Shown piece after piece: positions 1 through 10,885 of a stretch of DNA of 64,000 nucleotides. The notes under the pieces were generated by a model. That model had not been told where the DNA came from. It worked only from the letters and a program-made list of their open reading frames with translations, and ran no database searches. Source of the DNA: Stictocephala bisonia (taxonomy: Eukaryota > Arthropoda > Insecta > Hemiptera > Membracidae); contig JAQJVL010000004.1 of the NCBI GenBank assembly GCA_035578905.1, positions 1,395,082 through 1,459,081 on the forward strand, written 5' to 3'. The translations under genes and the position numbers were made by a program. Within the stretch, counting starts at the first letter, position 1; every line of letters starts with the position of its first letter.

Positions 1-960
1 GAGAGGGGGGGGGGGGAAGATTACAAATTGTTATGATAGTGACAGAGAAAGGAAACAGCGGACAGCGGTATTGGGTTGGGAGACAGGTACGTGGCAGAAA
101 TTCTCAACCATCACTGCATACCGGCAGCCGCGCTAAGCTCGTTACGTCTGCTACATGAAGTCCGACTATTTCCCTACATCTTTTCGCTTCTTATATATCT
201 ATATTCATTAGCAAGACCCTCCTAATAAACATTTCAGACTGTGATATGAAAATCATGATAGAAAATAAACTTCATGAAGTCAAATAAATTTGACTTCATG
301 TAGTTCAAATTGTGTACATATTTTTTATAGATAATAGCCTGGAAGTAATGTTATTATATTTTCGCGCGTCGGAATTTAACTTGAGATTATTAAATGTGAC
401 AGAGGATTTTTCAAAAGTTGCTCTCTGTCAGTACTAGTGAGTTTCTATCAATTTGTAGAGTGTGCCATTAAATAATTCATATCTCTGTTATTTATTACAC
501 AAAACTAATCATTTTTATACCTATTTATACATAAATATTCAGTCTACTACAACAAAATATTATAAATAGCCTTGCGTTATATATGCTATTTTTAATAAAA
601 AATACATTTACTATATAAAAGAATTTTTCGTCTTTTTTTCATTCGGTATCCTTATGACCATGACAAAAATAGGTATTCAATCACTTTACTTTGAAGACAA
701 TTTAGTTATTAACATCCTGTTAAAGTTTCACAATAATTTGTTAAAAAATAAAAAAGTTGTGGCAATTTTAAAGTTATTCAAAACAACTATAAAACAGCGG
801 TTTTCTGTCAGGTTTTAGTACCTTTTGTATCAAAATATAACTAAATATTACACAAACATAACAAATCATAGTTGTTATGTAAAATTATATGTCAAGAAAT
901 GAGAATATAATCGTAAATCAATAAAAAGTTTATTTTTAAATTTTAATTAATTTTGTTTGT
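1..960. other. AT-rich sequence upstream of gene A, no gene seen
   Basis: AT-rich non-coding sequence that begins with a short G-rich tract (1-16). No open frame with coding character and no RNA gene is recognisable. Confidence 0.5.
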
Positions 961-1047
961 GACGTCCTGTTAACAAGACGTTGGCACTTTATGCATAGTT
1001 TTTTGGACGTCCGGATAACAGGACGTTGGCACTAAAAGGGTTACCTA
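961..1047. mobile_element. Probable right end of a TTAA-type (piggyBac-like) element
   Basis: Two palindromic blocks built on GACGTCC...GGACGT (961-981 and about 1008-1035) are followed by GTTGGCACTAAAAGGG and then TTAC, apparently a decayed TTAA. This is the same order (subterminal palindrome, then inverted terminus ending in GGG, then TTAA) as in the better-preserved TTAA elements at 47174-48194 and 55610-56488. No matching left end was found, so it may be outside the window or lost. The call rests on architecture only. Confidence 0.4.
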
Positions 1048-1126
1048 TTTCATAATTGGTTAAAATAGCAGCATTGATGAAAATATTTATGTTGAAAAGT
1101 TAAACTAGTTATCTATCTGGAGTAGG

Positions 1127-1173
1127 TATAAAAACACACTTTGATCTAATATATAAGGTTCAGGTCCATACAG
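1127..1173 (+). promoter_or_regulatory. Candidate core promoter of gene A (TATA box and initiator)
   Basis: TATAAAAA lies at 1127-1134, 160 bp upstream of the chosen ATG of gene A. Initiator-like TTCAGG (A at 1162) and ACAGTT (A at 1172) lie 35-45 bp downstream. Arthropod initiators are typically TCAGT-like, so the spacing and sequence fit a TATA promoter but do not prove it. The inferred 5' UTR contains a minimal ATG-TAA at 1224-1229. Confidence 0.4.
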
Positions 1174-1292
1174 TTTCCGAGAGTGTCGTATTTCTCACTT
1201 GCTGAAGTAGTGGCAGTATTGTTATGTAACTATAAGTTTATCAAAGGTTGGCCAGCCTGAATCACAGCCAGTGTATTACTGCTGTAACTGCG

Positions 1293-1529
1293 ATGGGACT
1301 GCGTGCCACATTGTCCGTGGCAGTCACTTTGGTCTCCTCCTTGCACGTCTTGAATGTATCTGCCGATAGAAAGATCAGCCTCGTCTCCTTTCCCGTCAAC
1401 ATCACAGAGTGGAAGAAACAGCTACAGGACAAATTGAGTCATCCAGTCGATAGTCTGCGATTAAAGCTGAAAAAGTATGTCAATAGCGCTCACAATGGAA
1501 ATTTAAGCTGCGTCGAAGAAGGGGGAGAG
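1293..1529 (+). CDS. Gene A exon 1: secreted ICK (knottin)-type protein, N-terminus
   Basis: The frame opens at 1293 with MGLRATLSVAVTLVSSLHVL, a good signal peptide with probable cleavage near residues 23-25 (VSA/D). A moderately charged linker (residues 26-72, with potential N-glycosylation sites at N37 and N70) follows, and the exon ends with Cys73 then VEEGGE. The frame is open further upstream to 1248 but without an ATG, so 1293 is the start I choose. The exon ends at GAG (1527-1529) before gtcaga, a non-canonical but GT-type donor. Phase 0 joins it to exon 2 at 6510, which starts with a Cys codon. The resulting Cys spacing (C73, C80, C87, C88, C96, C107) is typical of an inhibitor cystine knot. 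This scaffold occurs in secreted peptides of many roles, so function cannot be assigned. Exon 1 of gene B has the same organisation. Confidence 0.7.
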
Positions 1530-2544
1530 GTCAGAACAAGTAAATTTATACATAAACATTAATCTTACACATTAATGTACCAGTAACTTTAATGTTCAAT
1601 AATTTGAACATTTAGACTATTACAAAAAATTTGGTTCTTGGATAATTTTACGACAAATGTAGAAATTTTACTTTATTTAAACAATTTTCTATAAAGACTC
1701 AGATGTTAAATTGATAAGATGAAGTAACCTAAACTAAACACATGTTTCATTTTCTTTACATTGATAATTTCAAAAATTTTAGAAAGATTTTTGGATTTAG
1801 ATAAATTAATTTTATTTAAGTTTCATAACGACGCAGCTGTTAAGATATGCTCGTTGCTTTTTAGATAATCTATAAAAATGAAATAATATGGTCTTATTTT
1901 ACATATTTTGTTGTTGAGTGCAACTAAGAAAGTGAGTTTGATTATTACTACATGTTTCTTTATTTTGTTCACTTTTTTTGTTATTGCACAAAAGCCAATA
2001 ACAAAAAAATCGTTATTTAGAAAATTATAGGTTTTCTCTTACTCTGAATTTTATTTTAAGTATGGTGTAATTCAAAAGCCAAATTTCACTAATATTTTTA
2101 AAAGCAATAAATAGTTGCCAGTTCTGCGGATTAGTATAGTGTTTCTGGTTTTTTGCATTTTAATACTAGTTTTGTCCATTTATATAGTAAACTTTGATTG
2201 AGTTGATTTTTCCTTGTCGTGATGTAATTTGTGTGATTACATGTTTTATTAGTATCAAATCTCTATAGTTTTTTTACTGTGTTATATTGGTTTAAATTTT
2301 TGCCTAAAATTTATTGCAAAATGGTGAATAACGTACGTATATAAGGAACTAATGTCATGTATTAATGTCGGTGGGTGAACCCTGAGTAGTAGTGTTAGTC
2401 CACAATACCCTGCCGTTTTACATGGCCCGTTCTGATTTATTACTTATTCCTATCGGTATCCACGTCTTATTACGAAAGTGAGGGTACGATAGGTGATTGG
2501 AAGTACCTTTTACAAATACAGGTAGGGTATTGGTTGAGAGGAAA

Positions 2545-2890
2545 GTCTCGTCAGGAACCCTGTTAAGTTGGTTAAGTGTGAGGTCCCGTAAGGAACACTG
2601 TGTGCGAAGGTTGAGTGGGAGGTTCCGTCAGAACCCCTGTGTACGATGGTTGAGTTTATGGTCCCGTCAGGAACTCTGTGAACGATGGTTGAGTTTGAGG
2701 TTCCGTCAGGAACTGTGTACGATGGTTGAGTTTGAGGTCCCGTCAGGAACACTGTGTACGTTGGTTGAGTTTGAGGTCCCCTTAGGAACACTGTTTACGA
2801 TGGTTGAGAGAGAGGACCTTTTACGAACGCGTCTTCGGGGGTTGAGAGGGTGGTTCCATGAGGAACCCTGTGAAGGATTGTTGAGTAGGA
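2545..2890. repeat. Minisatellite, about 39-bp unit, 8-9 degenerate copies
   Basis: Units built on TACGATGGTTGAGTTTGAGG and GTCCCGTCAGGAACACTGTG recur with 36-39 bp spacing (for example at 2641, 2680, 2717 and 2756). Copies differ by substitutions and small indels. Open frames on both strands across it are consequences of the period and carry no coding evidence. Confidence 0.85.
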
Positions 2891-3499
2891 TCACTTAAGA
2901 TTGGATCAAGATTTATCGGTCCTCTTATTTACAACTGGCGAACTTCTGGAATTAATGTAATTAAGATAAATATAAAACTAACAACATAAATGAATAAAAG
3001 TGAACTGAAAAGCAATAAAAAAGAAAAAACTTCGCTAACTATAGTTTATAAATAAAAGAGCATGAACAGAGTATGACGTTAACTTTCTCACTCACCAACA
3101 CAGATGCACACATACACACGCACGCGCATCTGTTTCTTCAAAACATGAGTATAATCTACATTATTGATCTGAACACTACGCAATATAAACTTAATAAATG
3201 TGTGTTTACATTCAAACTTAGGCAGTTAAGATCCCATAATAGACTTCTATGGTACTGTATTACAATTCAATTTGATTGTTGGTTTTTGAAATCATTAAAT
3301 TTCCAAGGATCGAATTTTTTTTTTATTTTTAGCTTTATTTTTAATTGACTTTATTCATAAACTGCCGTGTCCGACATTTACGACATTCAAACGAACATTT
3401 CTTTAACTCTTAATTTTTAATCATTTGAATATAAATGTTATTGGACTTTTATTTAGGAATTGAATCCATTCTTTAGGAAAAATGTGTGATTATGTGTTA

Positions 3500-4955
3500 C
3501 CCTCCCTGACACATATACGTAAGGCCCTCCCACCCTTCCTGACACATATACGTAAGGCCCTCACATACTCCCTGACACAATTACGTAGGGCCCCCCACCC
3601 TCCCTGACACATATACGTAAGTCCCTTCCACTCTGCCTAACACATACACGTAAGGCCCTCCCACCTGACACATATACGTAAGTCCCTCCCACTCTGCCTG
3701 ACACATATACGTAAGGCCCTCCCACCCTTGCTGACACAAGAACGTAAGGCCCTCCCACCTGACAAATATACGTACGGCCCTCAAATCCTCCCTGACACAA
3801 ATACGTAGGGTCTCCCACCCTCCCTGACATATATACGTAAGTCCCTTCCACCCGGCCTGACACATATACGTAAGGCCCTCCCACCCTTGCTGACACAAGA
3901 ACGTAAGGCCCTCCCACCTGACAAATATACGTAAGGCCCTCAAATCCTCCCTGACACAAATACGTAGGGTCTCCCACCCTCCCTGACATATATACGTAAG
4001 TCCCTTCCACCCGGCCTGACATATATACGTAAGGCCCTCCCACCCTTGCTGACACAAGAACGTAAGGCCCTCCCACCTGACAAATATACGTAAGGCCCTC
4101 AAATCCTCCCTGACACAAATACGTAGGGTCTCCCACCCTCCCTGACATATATACGTAAGTCCCTTCCACCCGGCCTGACATATATACGTAAGGCCCTCCC
4201 ACCCTTGCTGACACAAGAACGTAAGGCCCTCCCACCTGACAAATATACGTAAGGCCCTCAAATCCTCCCTGACACAAATACGTAGGGTCTCCCACCCTCC
4301 CTGACATATATACGTAAGTCCCTTCCACCCGGCCTGACATATATACGTAAGGCCCTCCCACCCTTGCTGACACAAGAACGTAAGGCCCTCCCACCTGACA
4401 AATATACGTAAGGCCCTCAAATCCTCCCTGACACAAATACGTAGGGTCTCCCACCCTCCCTGACATATATACGTAAGTCCCTTCCACCCGGCCTGACATA
4501 TATACGTAAGGCCCTCCCACCCTTGCTGACACAAGAACGTAAGGCCCTCCCACCTGACAAATATACGTAAGGCCCTCAAATCCTCCCTGACACAAATACG
4601 TAGGGTCTCCCACCCTCCCTGACATATATACGTAAGTCCCTTCCACCCGGCCTGACATATATACGTAAGGCCCTCCCACCCTTGCTGACACAAGAACGTA
4701 AGGCCCTCCCACCTGACAAATATACGTAAGGCCTTCAAATCCTCCCTGACACAAATACGTAGGGTCTCCCACCCTCCCTGACATATATACGTAAGTCCCT
4801 TCCACCCGGCCTGACATATATACGTAAGGCCCTCACATCCTCCCTGACACAAATACGTAGGGCCCCCACCCTCCCTGACATATATACGTAAGTCCTTCCC
4901 ACCATGCCTGACATATATACGTAAGACCCTCCCTCACTCCTTGACACAAGACAAA
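3500..4955. repeat. Higher-order minisatellite, 159-bp unit of five subunits of 28-33 bp
   Basis: The marker CTGACACAAGAACGTAAGG occurs at 3731, 3890, 4049, 4208, 4367, 4526 and 4685, a constant spacing of 159 bp. Each 159-bp unit contains five diverged subunits (33+33+28+33+32 bp) based on CTGACA-(C/T)ATATACGTAAG-GCCCTCCCACC. The edges (3500-3730 and 4840-4955) contain less regular single subunits. 159 is divisible by 3, which explains the roughly 420-codon open frames in two frames of the minus strand; they are periodic and have no coding features. Confidence 0.95.
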
Positions 4956-5126
4956 TTTGAGAATGAAAAATAAATTGTAGGCTTTAAGTTTTGTTTTCGC
5001 TTAATAAGAGGCTGAAATTAGTTCAGCAGATTTAACATTTTTAGCAATAGGTAAAACTTTGAAAGACACACATTTAATATAATTTAAGTGCAAAAAGGTA
5101 CACTTTTTGATGACTGAATTCGGCAA

Positions 5127-5400
5127 AACCATCTTCAGACCAAGGGATTACAAAGAACTCAACTAGGAGACGATAATATTGATGATAAAATTATACAAAT
5201 CATGGATTAGAAATGTAATAAACTTAATTATAAATTGCAGTTTAAAATGTAAGCAGTAATGACGATGTAACTGACTATGTTGTTATAATGTGACAACGAA
5301 AGTGTCACAAAGTAAAAACTTAGTGCGATAAAAGTATAAGAACATGTGTACTTTTTATATAAGTATATTCCTTTATGAGTATTTTTGGTCTGAGGATGTT
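5127..5400. repeat. Possible small inverted-repeat element (MITE)
   Basis: AACCATCTTCAGACCAA at about 5127-5143 is mirrored by TTGGTCTGAGGATGTT at 5385-5400, with a further short palindrome (GTGACAAC...GTGTCAC, near 5290-5308) between. No clear target duplication is visible, so it could be chance or a decayed MITE. Confidence 0.3.
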
Positions 5401-6509
5401 GCACAAGTTTGTAAATATCGGTAACCATTTTCAACCTCGTGTTTTGATATTATACTTAACTGTTAATGTGTGATTTTTCAATTGTTTGTGTTTTCTACTT
5501 CAATTAATGTGCTATCTACGAACTAAATGACTATTTTATCAACTTCAAATAAAAAAAACAGTATAATATAGATATTGTAAACAAATTAGGTAAATTTTAT
5601 AGTATTTTTTTCCAGCTCTAATTAAAATACTATTGTATTTATCAGCTGAGTGAATGTGCAAATGTTATTGTCATGAACAAATCTGTAGACCTAAACTTAT
5701 TGCACCTAAATGTCAAATAATGGGCATATTAAAGACAGACTGCAACACACTCTAAGTAACATACACAATAACTCTTAAAATGTCTTTCCGGGATCAAGGA
5801 CAGCTAGAAAAACAATGTAGGCATACCAAACCGGTTTTAAACTAAACTGATCCTTTCCAGGATAGTTATAAAATTAAAAATTATTCAGTTGTCATTTTTT
5901 GACATCGAGCTTTTTGTACAAATTTTTATAATGCCTTGTTCTAGTATAATTTCCGCTGAGTCAACAGCGAGGGACTTGACATGTATTATCCAATCGCCAC
6001 TCGTGAATTAATTACGTTGATTATAATTTTTCTTCAACACATTTTCATACACTCAGATTCAGACGTTTGATCTAAATTATTGAACTTACGATTCTCACTA
6101 GTTCTTAAAATTTGTAAAAAACCTTCAAAATTAATTATAGTGCCAAAATATTTCAGAAATATTAAAAAGTCATGAGCTAAGACTTAAAAAATTTTGTTTT
6201 TGTAATCCGATGGCCTATCGGGTTACTTACCTTGATTTTGTTACCCATACGTTTAGTTTGTTAACAGTTTGAAAACGTACTTTTCTTTAAAACAATATTT
6301 TATGAATTTGATTGAAAATTAATATTATGTAATTTAGTTTTAGTTTGAGAGGAATGTTGATGAAACTAAATAATTCAAAGAGGTAAATATAACCGAAATA
6401 AATATGTTTTGGGTTTTCATAACAGTTATTAAACCCATGCAAACTATAAGGAAATAATAGATGGTCTAACAGAATTGCTTAGGTGGTAATTTTTATTAAT
6501 TTGTTTCAG

Positions 6510-7526
6510 TGTACTGCGCAGTTTGGAAATTGTTGTTCTGATTCCGAAGACTTAGAATGTTTGCCATCAGATGATTCTGGTGATTACATTTGCAGAAAAC
6601 CACAGAGTTCGGAGGAGCTGGCACAGCAGAGGTTGAATTCTCTGCAGTATGGGGACAGTAAGGGGATCATGAGTTCCCATCCTTGGGTAGACAGTTGGGA
6701 GTTCCAGTCCAAAAGCACAATGGAGAGAGATGAAGAAAAAGCGGCAGCAGATGCAGAGTTTACGAAAAATTTTAAGCCAAAACAAGGAGACAATGTTTGG
6801 AAGAAGGTTTACAACAACTTAAAGAGTGGTGGTAAGAACTTATGGAACGACATAAAGAATTTAGAGAAACTAAGAAAGATTAAAAATGATTTAATCGAAA
6901 AGTATATTAAAAATAACCAAAGCAACGAATTGCCACCAAACGTTGAGGAGGTGACAGCACCAGAAATAGCAGCAGATGAAGCTACTGAAACAACTTCAAG
7001 AACTCCAAAACATATAAGATATCCTGATTCTATTTCGGATGATTCATGGCTATATCCTATGTACCCTAGTGATACATCTGGTAGCACTAAGTATGGACGT
7101 AGTGAAGAGGAAACCTTCAACAGGTTCCCTCATAAAAAACCAAGAAAAAAGAAAAACAAAAAAATTGAGTTTAGAATAGAAGACATTATTGAAGACGTTA
7201 CAAACCTTTTAAGTAAGAAATTAAAAGAGAAGGTTGCTTCCCAAAAATGTTCAGGTAATAGAGATCGACTTTCTTCATCGGGTGTGCAGGAACCATTTCA
7301 CCATAATGATATAATGGATAGTGCTGAAAGGTTAAAAACAGAGATTAATGAATTAAAGGCATTAAAAGAAAAGCAAACCAAAAGCAGAAAGGGAAATAAA
7401 GCAGACGAGTTAAGTAGTAATGACGAACTCATAAGAAAACACGTGGCGGCAATTTTAGACGAAGAGAGAAAATTGGATAAGTTAAAAAAGTTAGAGGTCT
7501 TCAAGAAGCTTCAAGAGGTAAGCTAG
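6510..7526 (+). CDS. Gene A exon 2: ICK cysteines plus long charged C-terminal region
   Basis: The exon starts after ttgtttcag with a TGT codon in phase 0. It supplies the last five knottin cysteines within about 28 residues (C-x6-CC-x7-C-x10-C). The remaining 310 residues are hydrophilic. An early Trp-containing stretch (HPWVDSWEF) is followed by basic helices (KKVYNNLKSGGKNLWNDIKN), an acidic Thr/Ala/Glu linker, a Pro/Ser/Tyr region, a very basic cluster (KKPRKKKNKK), and a terminal Leu/Lys/Glu heptad-like region likely to form a coiled coil. The basic clusters could be prohormone-convertase sites, which is inference. Total product is about 417 residues if the TAG at 7524-7526 is used. CAAGAG/gtaagc, a consensus splice donor, lies at 7517/7518, so a longer or alternative 3' exon is possible. 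The protein family is not recognised; gene B is a paralogue by architecture. Confidence 0.75.
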   Translation, partial: CTAQFGNCCSDSEDLECLPSDDSGDYICRKPQSSEELAQQRLNSLQYGDSKGIMSSHPWVDSWEFQSKSTMERDEEKAAADAEFTKNFKPKQGDNVWKKVYNNLKSGGKNLWNDIKNLEKLRKIKNDLIEKYIKNNQSNELPPNVEEVTAPEIAADEATETTSRTPKHIRYPDSISDDSWLYPMYPSDTSGSTKYGRSEEETFNRFPHKKPRKKKNKKIEFRIEDIIEDVTNLLSKKLKEKVASQKCSGNRDRLSSSGVQEPFHHNDIMDSAERLKTEINELKALKEKQTKSRKGNKADELSSNDELIRKHVAAILDEERKLDKLKKLEVFKKLQEVS

Positions 7527-7676
7527 CTCAATGAACCAAAGTAAAGGACCTATTACATCAACTTTGACGACGTATCGCACTTTTATTCTTTCCCATCAAT
7601 TACATTGTTTCTCATCTTACACTATTGTTTTTTACACACTATTATTTAAATACCACATTACATACAAGAGAACCCA

Positions 7677-7682
7677 AATAAA
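7677..7682 (+). terminator. Candidate poly(A) signal of gene A
   Basis: AATAAA lies 150 bp after the TAG stop in an AT-rich 3' UTR. It is the first AATAAA downstream of the stop. This supports use of the stop at 7524 but does not exclude splicing at 7517. Confidence 0.45.
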
Positions 7683-7689
7683 CAGTGTC

Positions 7690-8234
7690 ACGTATGACTG
7701 TTCATTTATCTCCTACTCATGTGTTTCTTCTTGTCGTCGAGTTTATTACGACTGGAATTTATATATTATTGTGTATTAGCCTATATACAGAAATGTTACA
7801 ATGATTTTTTTAATATACGAGTATTGTTTAAAACATGCCAGATATTTTGACAAAGAAGAGTAACAATTGAGTAAAAATATAGTAAATGAGCTAAAACTTA
7901 GCACATATGTTTGCATACTTGTTTTATGCTTTTTTATATGTAAAATACGAGCTATGTAACGTTTCTCCCATGCTATGTGACGTGGAAGAAACGTCAAAGG
8001 ATATGTTTAAAAGAATAAAACTGACATTAGTATTGGTTTTAGGAATGTTTAACTTTCTCCCAGTTGCGTATGATGTAGAGGATAATCAACTAAATCATGT
8101 ATACATTTATTTAAAGTAGCTCACTGCATTTACTACCTGACAAATGTGACGTATTTTGAAATACAATTAATGTTTAATTTCATCAGCTGTTAAATTAAAG
8201 CTTATCGTATAAAAAATTTTATCTTCATACGGAC
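7690..8234. other. Intergenic, nothing recognised
   Basis: AT-rich sequence between the gene A poly(A) signal and the LINE fragment. Short open frames here have no family features. Confidence 0.4.
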
Positions 8235-9238
8235 CCCTATATTTTACTATTGATGGAGTGGTTTTCACTTAATAGGCTTTATCTTAATAGCTCAAAATCT
8301 ACCGTACTACAATTTTCAGCTCAATGGAACCAACAGTTTCAGCATATTGGCTTTGAACTCAATAACTCGGTACTAAATCCTCTATATTCCACAACATTTT
8401 TAGGCATTTTAATCCAAAATAATATGAAATGTCTTTCTCATATAGATAAACTTTGTAAGAAGCTGAACTCGTCCATCTACACTATGAGACAACTAAGCCG
8501 TATTGGAACCAGAGAGAGCCTTTTATCTTCATACTACGGAATGTTTGAGTCTGTTTTGTCTTATGGTATTATTTTTAGGGTTTCACAAGTAAGCATAATT
8601 TAGAAAGAGTGTTCAAATTGCAGAAGAAGGGGCTAAGGATTGTTTGGGGACTTGGTCGTGCTGAGAGCTGTAGAGGTCACTTCGGGATGCATAACGTATT
8701 AAAACTGTGCCATCCTTAGTAATTTACTTTTCATCTATTTATATTTTCCAAAATCAATCATCTTTCAAAAAACTGTGTCATGACATTAATACTAGAAATA
8801 AATCCATTTTAATGACAAACAACTTTAATCTAACTTGAATTTTGTGGGAATTCAATTTTTTACCGAGGTGTTCATCTATTTAATAAGTTACCAGCAGAAA
8901 TAAAATCATATTTGAATCTACAGAATTTCAAAATAAAATTAAGACGTAATTTGTCCCGGAGAGTTTTCTATAGTATGTCTGAGCTTTAACACGATATACG
9001 CCTTTAAAATATTTTAATTCATTATCCATTTTATAGAGTTATTTAATTACAATAATTTGTCAAACTGTTTAATAATCTTAACGTAATATCACTAGTTGTT
9101 TACTGTGTAATAAATATTGAGATTGATGTTTTAACTGATTAATGATGTCAAATTCAATATATTATATTATTATATTCTTTTGACGTACATCGAAATGTAT
9201 TTTTACATCTATGATGCAAATAAAGAATTTGAATTTGA
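8235..9238 (+). pseudogene. 5'-truncated non-LTR retrotransposon (LINE), C-terminal reverse transcriptase remnant
   Basis: The open frame 8250-8600 shows typical late-RT features: LNSSKSTVLQFS, TTFLGILIQNNMKCLSHID, LCKKLNSSIYTMRQLSRIG, and SYYGMFESVLSYGIIF. Similarity continues after a frameshift near 8575-8600 (NLERVFKLQKKGLRIVWG) and ends in a C-terminal block (VHLFNKLPAEIKSYL ... FYSMSEL-stop near 8989). The 3' end at about 9236 has AATAAAGAATTTGAATTTGAC, a simple TTTGAA-like tail common in jockey/CR1/RTE-like elements. Endonuclease and N-terminal RT are missing. It is non-functional. Clade assignment would need a search. Confidence 0.8.
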
Positions 9239-9504
9239 CCCTTTACTTTTTCTATTTGTCACCTAACCTCTCCAGCGCAACGGGAAGCTGGAGAACTTTT
9301 GATAGCTGAGTGAGGGCTTTAGATTTTGTATATTAATAACTCTTTGAATTTCAACAATGGAAATATTTTAGTTTTGTTTGCAATATTTATTGAAGAACAC
9401 AATCTTTAATCCCAAAATGATTTGAATTCATCGTAGAACATTTTATAAAATTAAAAGTTGTGTATTGACTTATTTATGATATAACTCCTTCACATACTCA
9501 CGGC

Positions 9505-9655
9505 ACCAAACTCCCGTTCAAGGCTACCCAGGCTGATCACGGGTGCCTCCTATTTGATCTTGGATGGCTGGCTACCCAAGTTGATCTCGGGCGCTATCCA
9601 AGTTGATCCCAGGTGGCTGGCTACTCAAGATGGTCACGGGTCCTATGCAATGATC
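9505..9655. repeat. Short degenerate tandem repeat
   Basis: Variants of GGCTACCCAAGTTGATCTCGGG recur about five times with variable spacing. The copies are diverged, and neighbouring sequence to 9900 is unremarkable. Confidence 0.5.
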
Positions 9656-9899
9656 AAATGACATCAGCCTTTACTTCCCCGTAACAGCCTCTCCCTCTTT
9701 CTTCATTTCATGATCATCAGAAAACTGAAGATTTGGAAATCAATCTGCTCTAATTGCACATAATGCAGCTATCTCTAACTCAGAAAGAACATCAATCTAA
9801 GGGGGCAAACCAGTTAACAAAAACAAGATATGATGTTTTCAATTTTTGGAACGAGTAAGGTCTATGATTCAAATGAGTAAAAATATATATTTGATGCGT

Positions 9900-10810
9900 T
9901 TAGTTAGTGATACAAACGACATGAAGAAGAGGTGATATATGCGCTTTTGCCGATGATATTGCTTTGTTTTTCAATCATGACCATGAACAGGTGAAAGGGG
10001 GAAACAATCTAAATGATTTGGTATAACTAAGAAAGTGGCCTGTAAAAATAAAATGGATGTGAATGTAAGTAAGACCTTAATAATTTTCACATAGCTTACA
10101 ATTTTCCGCTATAAAATATCATACACTGCAATTTATGAGTCTGCAGATAATTGTGATTGCCAAATTATACAAAAAGTTCTATGTCTAAAATATTTAGGTG
10201 TAATATTTGATGAAAATCAGAATTGGGAAGCCTACATGTCGGAATTGCTTTAAAATATCAGAACACAAGTATGAACACAAGTATGAACACAAGTATGAAC
10301 ACAAGTATGAACACAAGTATGAACACAAGTATGAACACAAGTATGAACACAAGTATGAACTTGTGTATGATATTTTTTAGTATTCATCTACTTTGAACGT
10401 TATTAATCTGCTCTAAATTACAAAATGGTATTTATTGTATGGGAGGGAGGGGTGGAGGGAGGACTTATCAACATTTTATTGATACGACGAGAGTAACGCA
10501 TTCGTGCAAATTATATTGAAAAAAGGTTTGACAAGTTTTGTTCCATTATACCAACAAATTACTCGTACTGTACATCTTTTTGTACATTAAGTCTTTAAAA
10601 TGTGGAAATGGAAACTGGGGCAGTATTAATTTATATTACAACACAAGAAATGTTTTACAAGGTAAGTTAAGACTAAAAAAATTTAAAAGGTGATTTTCAG
10701 ACGATCACAGATTTGGGTCCAAAACATTTTAACAGATTACCTAAAATTGTTAGGAACATAAATAATCCTAATCAATTTAGTCATAAATTATTATTGTCTG
10801 TTTAATTTAA
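9900..10810 (+). pseudogene. Second decayed LINE reverse-transcriptase remnant, with catalytic FADD box
   Basis: Plus-strand translation around 9935 gives CAFADDIALFFNHDHEQV, the RT palm motif (F/Y)xDD. It is followed by an internal stop, MDVNVSKTLIIF, then CLKYLGVIFDENQNWEAYMSELL and, past the 12-bp expansion, degraded blocks resembling the conserved end of these ORFs (YNTRNVLQGKLRLKKFKR, FGSKHFNRLPKIVRNINN). The last block ends at a TAA near 10804. Several stops and frameshifts mark it as dead. It is less complete than the copy at 8235 and is separate from it. Confidence 0.7.
10261..10360. repeat. 12-bp tandem repeat (GAACACAAGTAT)n, 8 perfect copies
   Basis: GAACACAAGTAT is repeated without a mismatch from 10261 to 10356. 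It sits inside the RT remnant exactly where the RT frame reads IRTQV, so the expansion appears to have arisen from LINE coding sequence. Confidence 0.95.
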
Positions 10811-10885
10811 CGAGGGTTAATTATTCGAAGTTCAGATATAAGTTACAGTTTGGACTAAATATACGGAAGAAACCCCTCTTTTGAT

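Larger units (their letters stand above)
1530..6509 (+). other. Gene A intron (4,980 bp)
   Basis: The intron is inferred from the donor at 1530 (gtcaga) and the acceptor ttaatttgtttcag ending at 6509. It holds two tandem arrays (2545-2890 and about 3500-4955) and a possible small inverted-repeat element (5127-5400). The rest (1530-2540, 2900-3490, 5400-6480) is AT-rich with nothing recognisable. Confidence 0.6.

Noticed and set aside
3561..4947. Minus-strand open frames of about 420 codons with a 53-residue repeat
   Set aside because: The 159-bp period is divisible by 3, so several frames stay open together. There is no signal, domain, promoter or splice support, and the repeats differ in the manner of minisatellite DNA.
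3500..4955. CRISPR array
   Set aside because: Units are contiguous related subunits without unique spacers, in a eukaryotic intron.
6567..7504. Minus-strand Ser/Phe/Leu-rich frames opposite gene A exon 2
   Set aside because: Antisense shadows of a Lys/Glu-rich coding exon.
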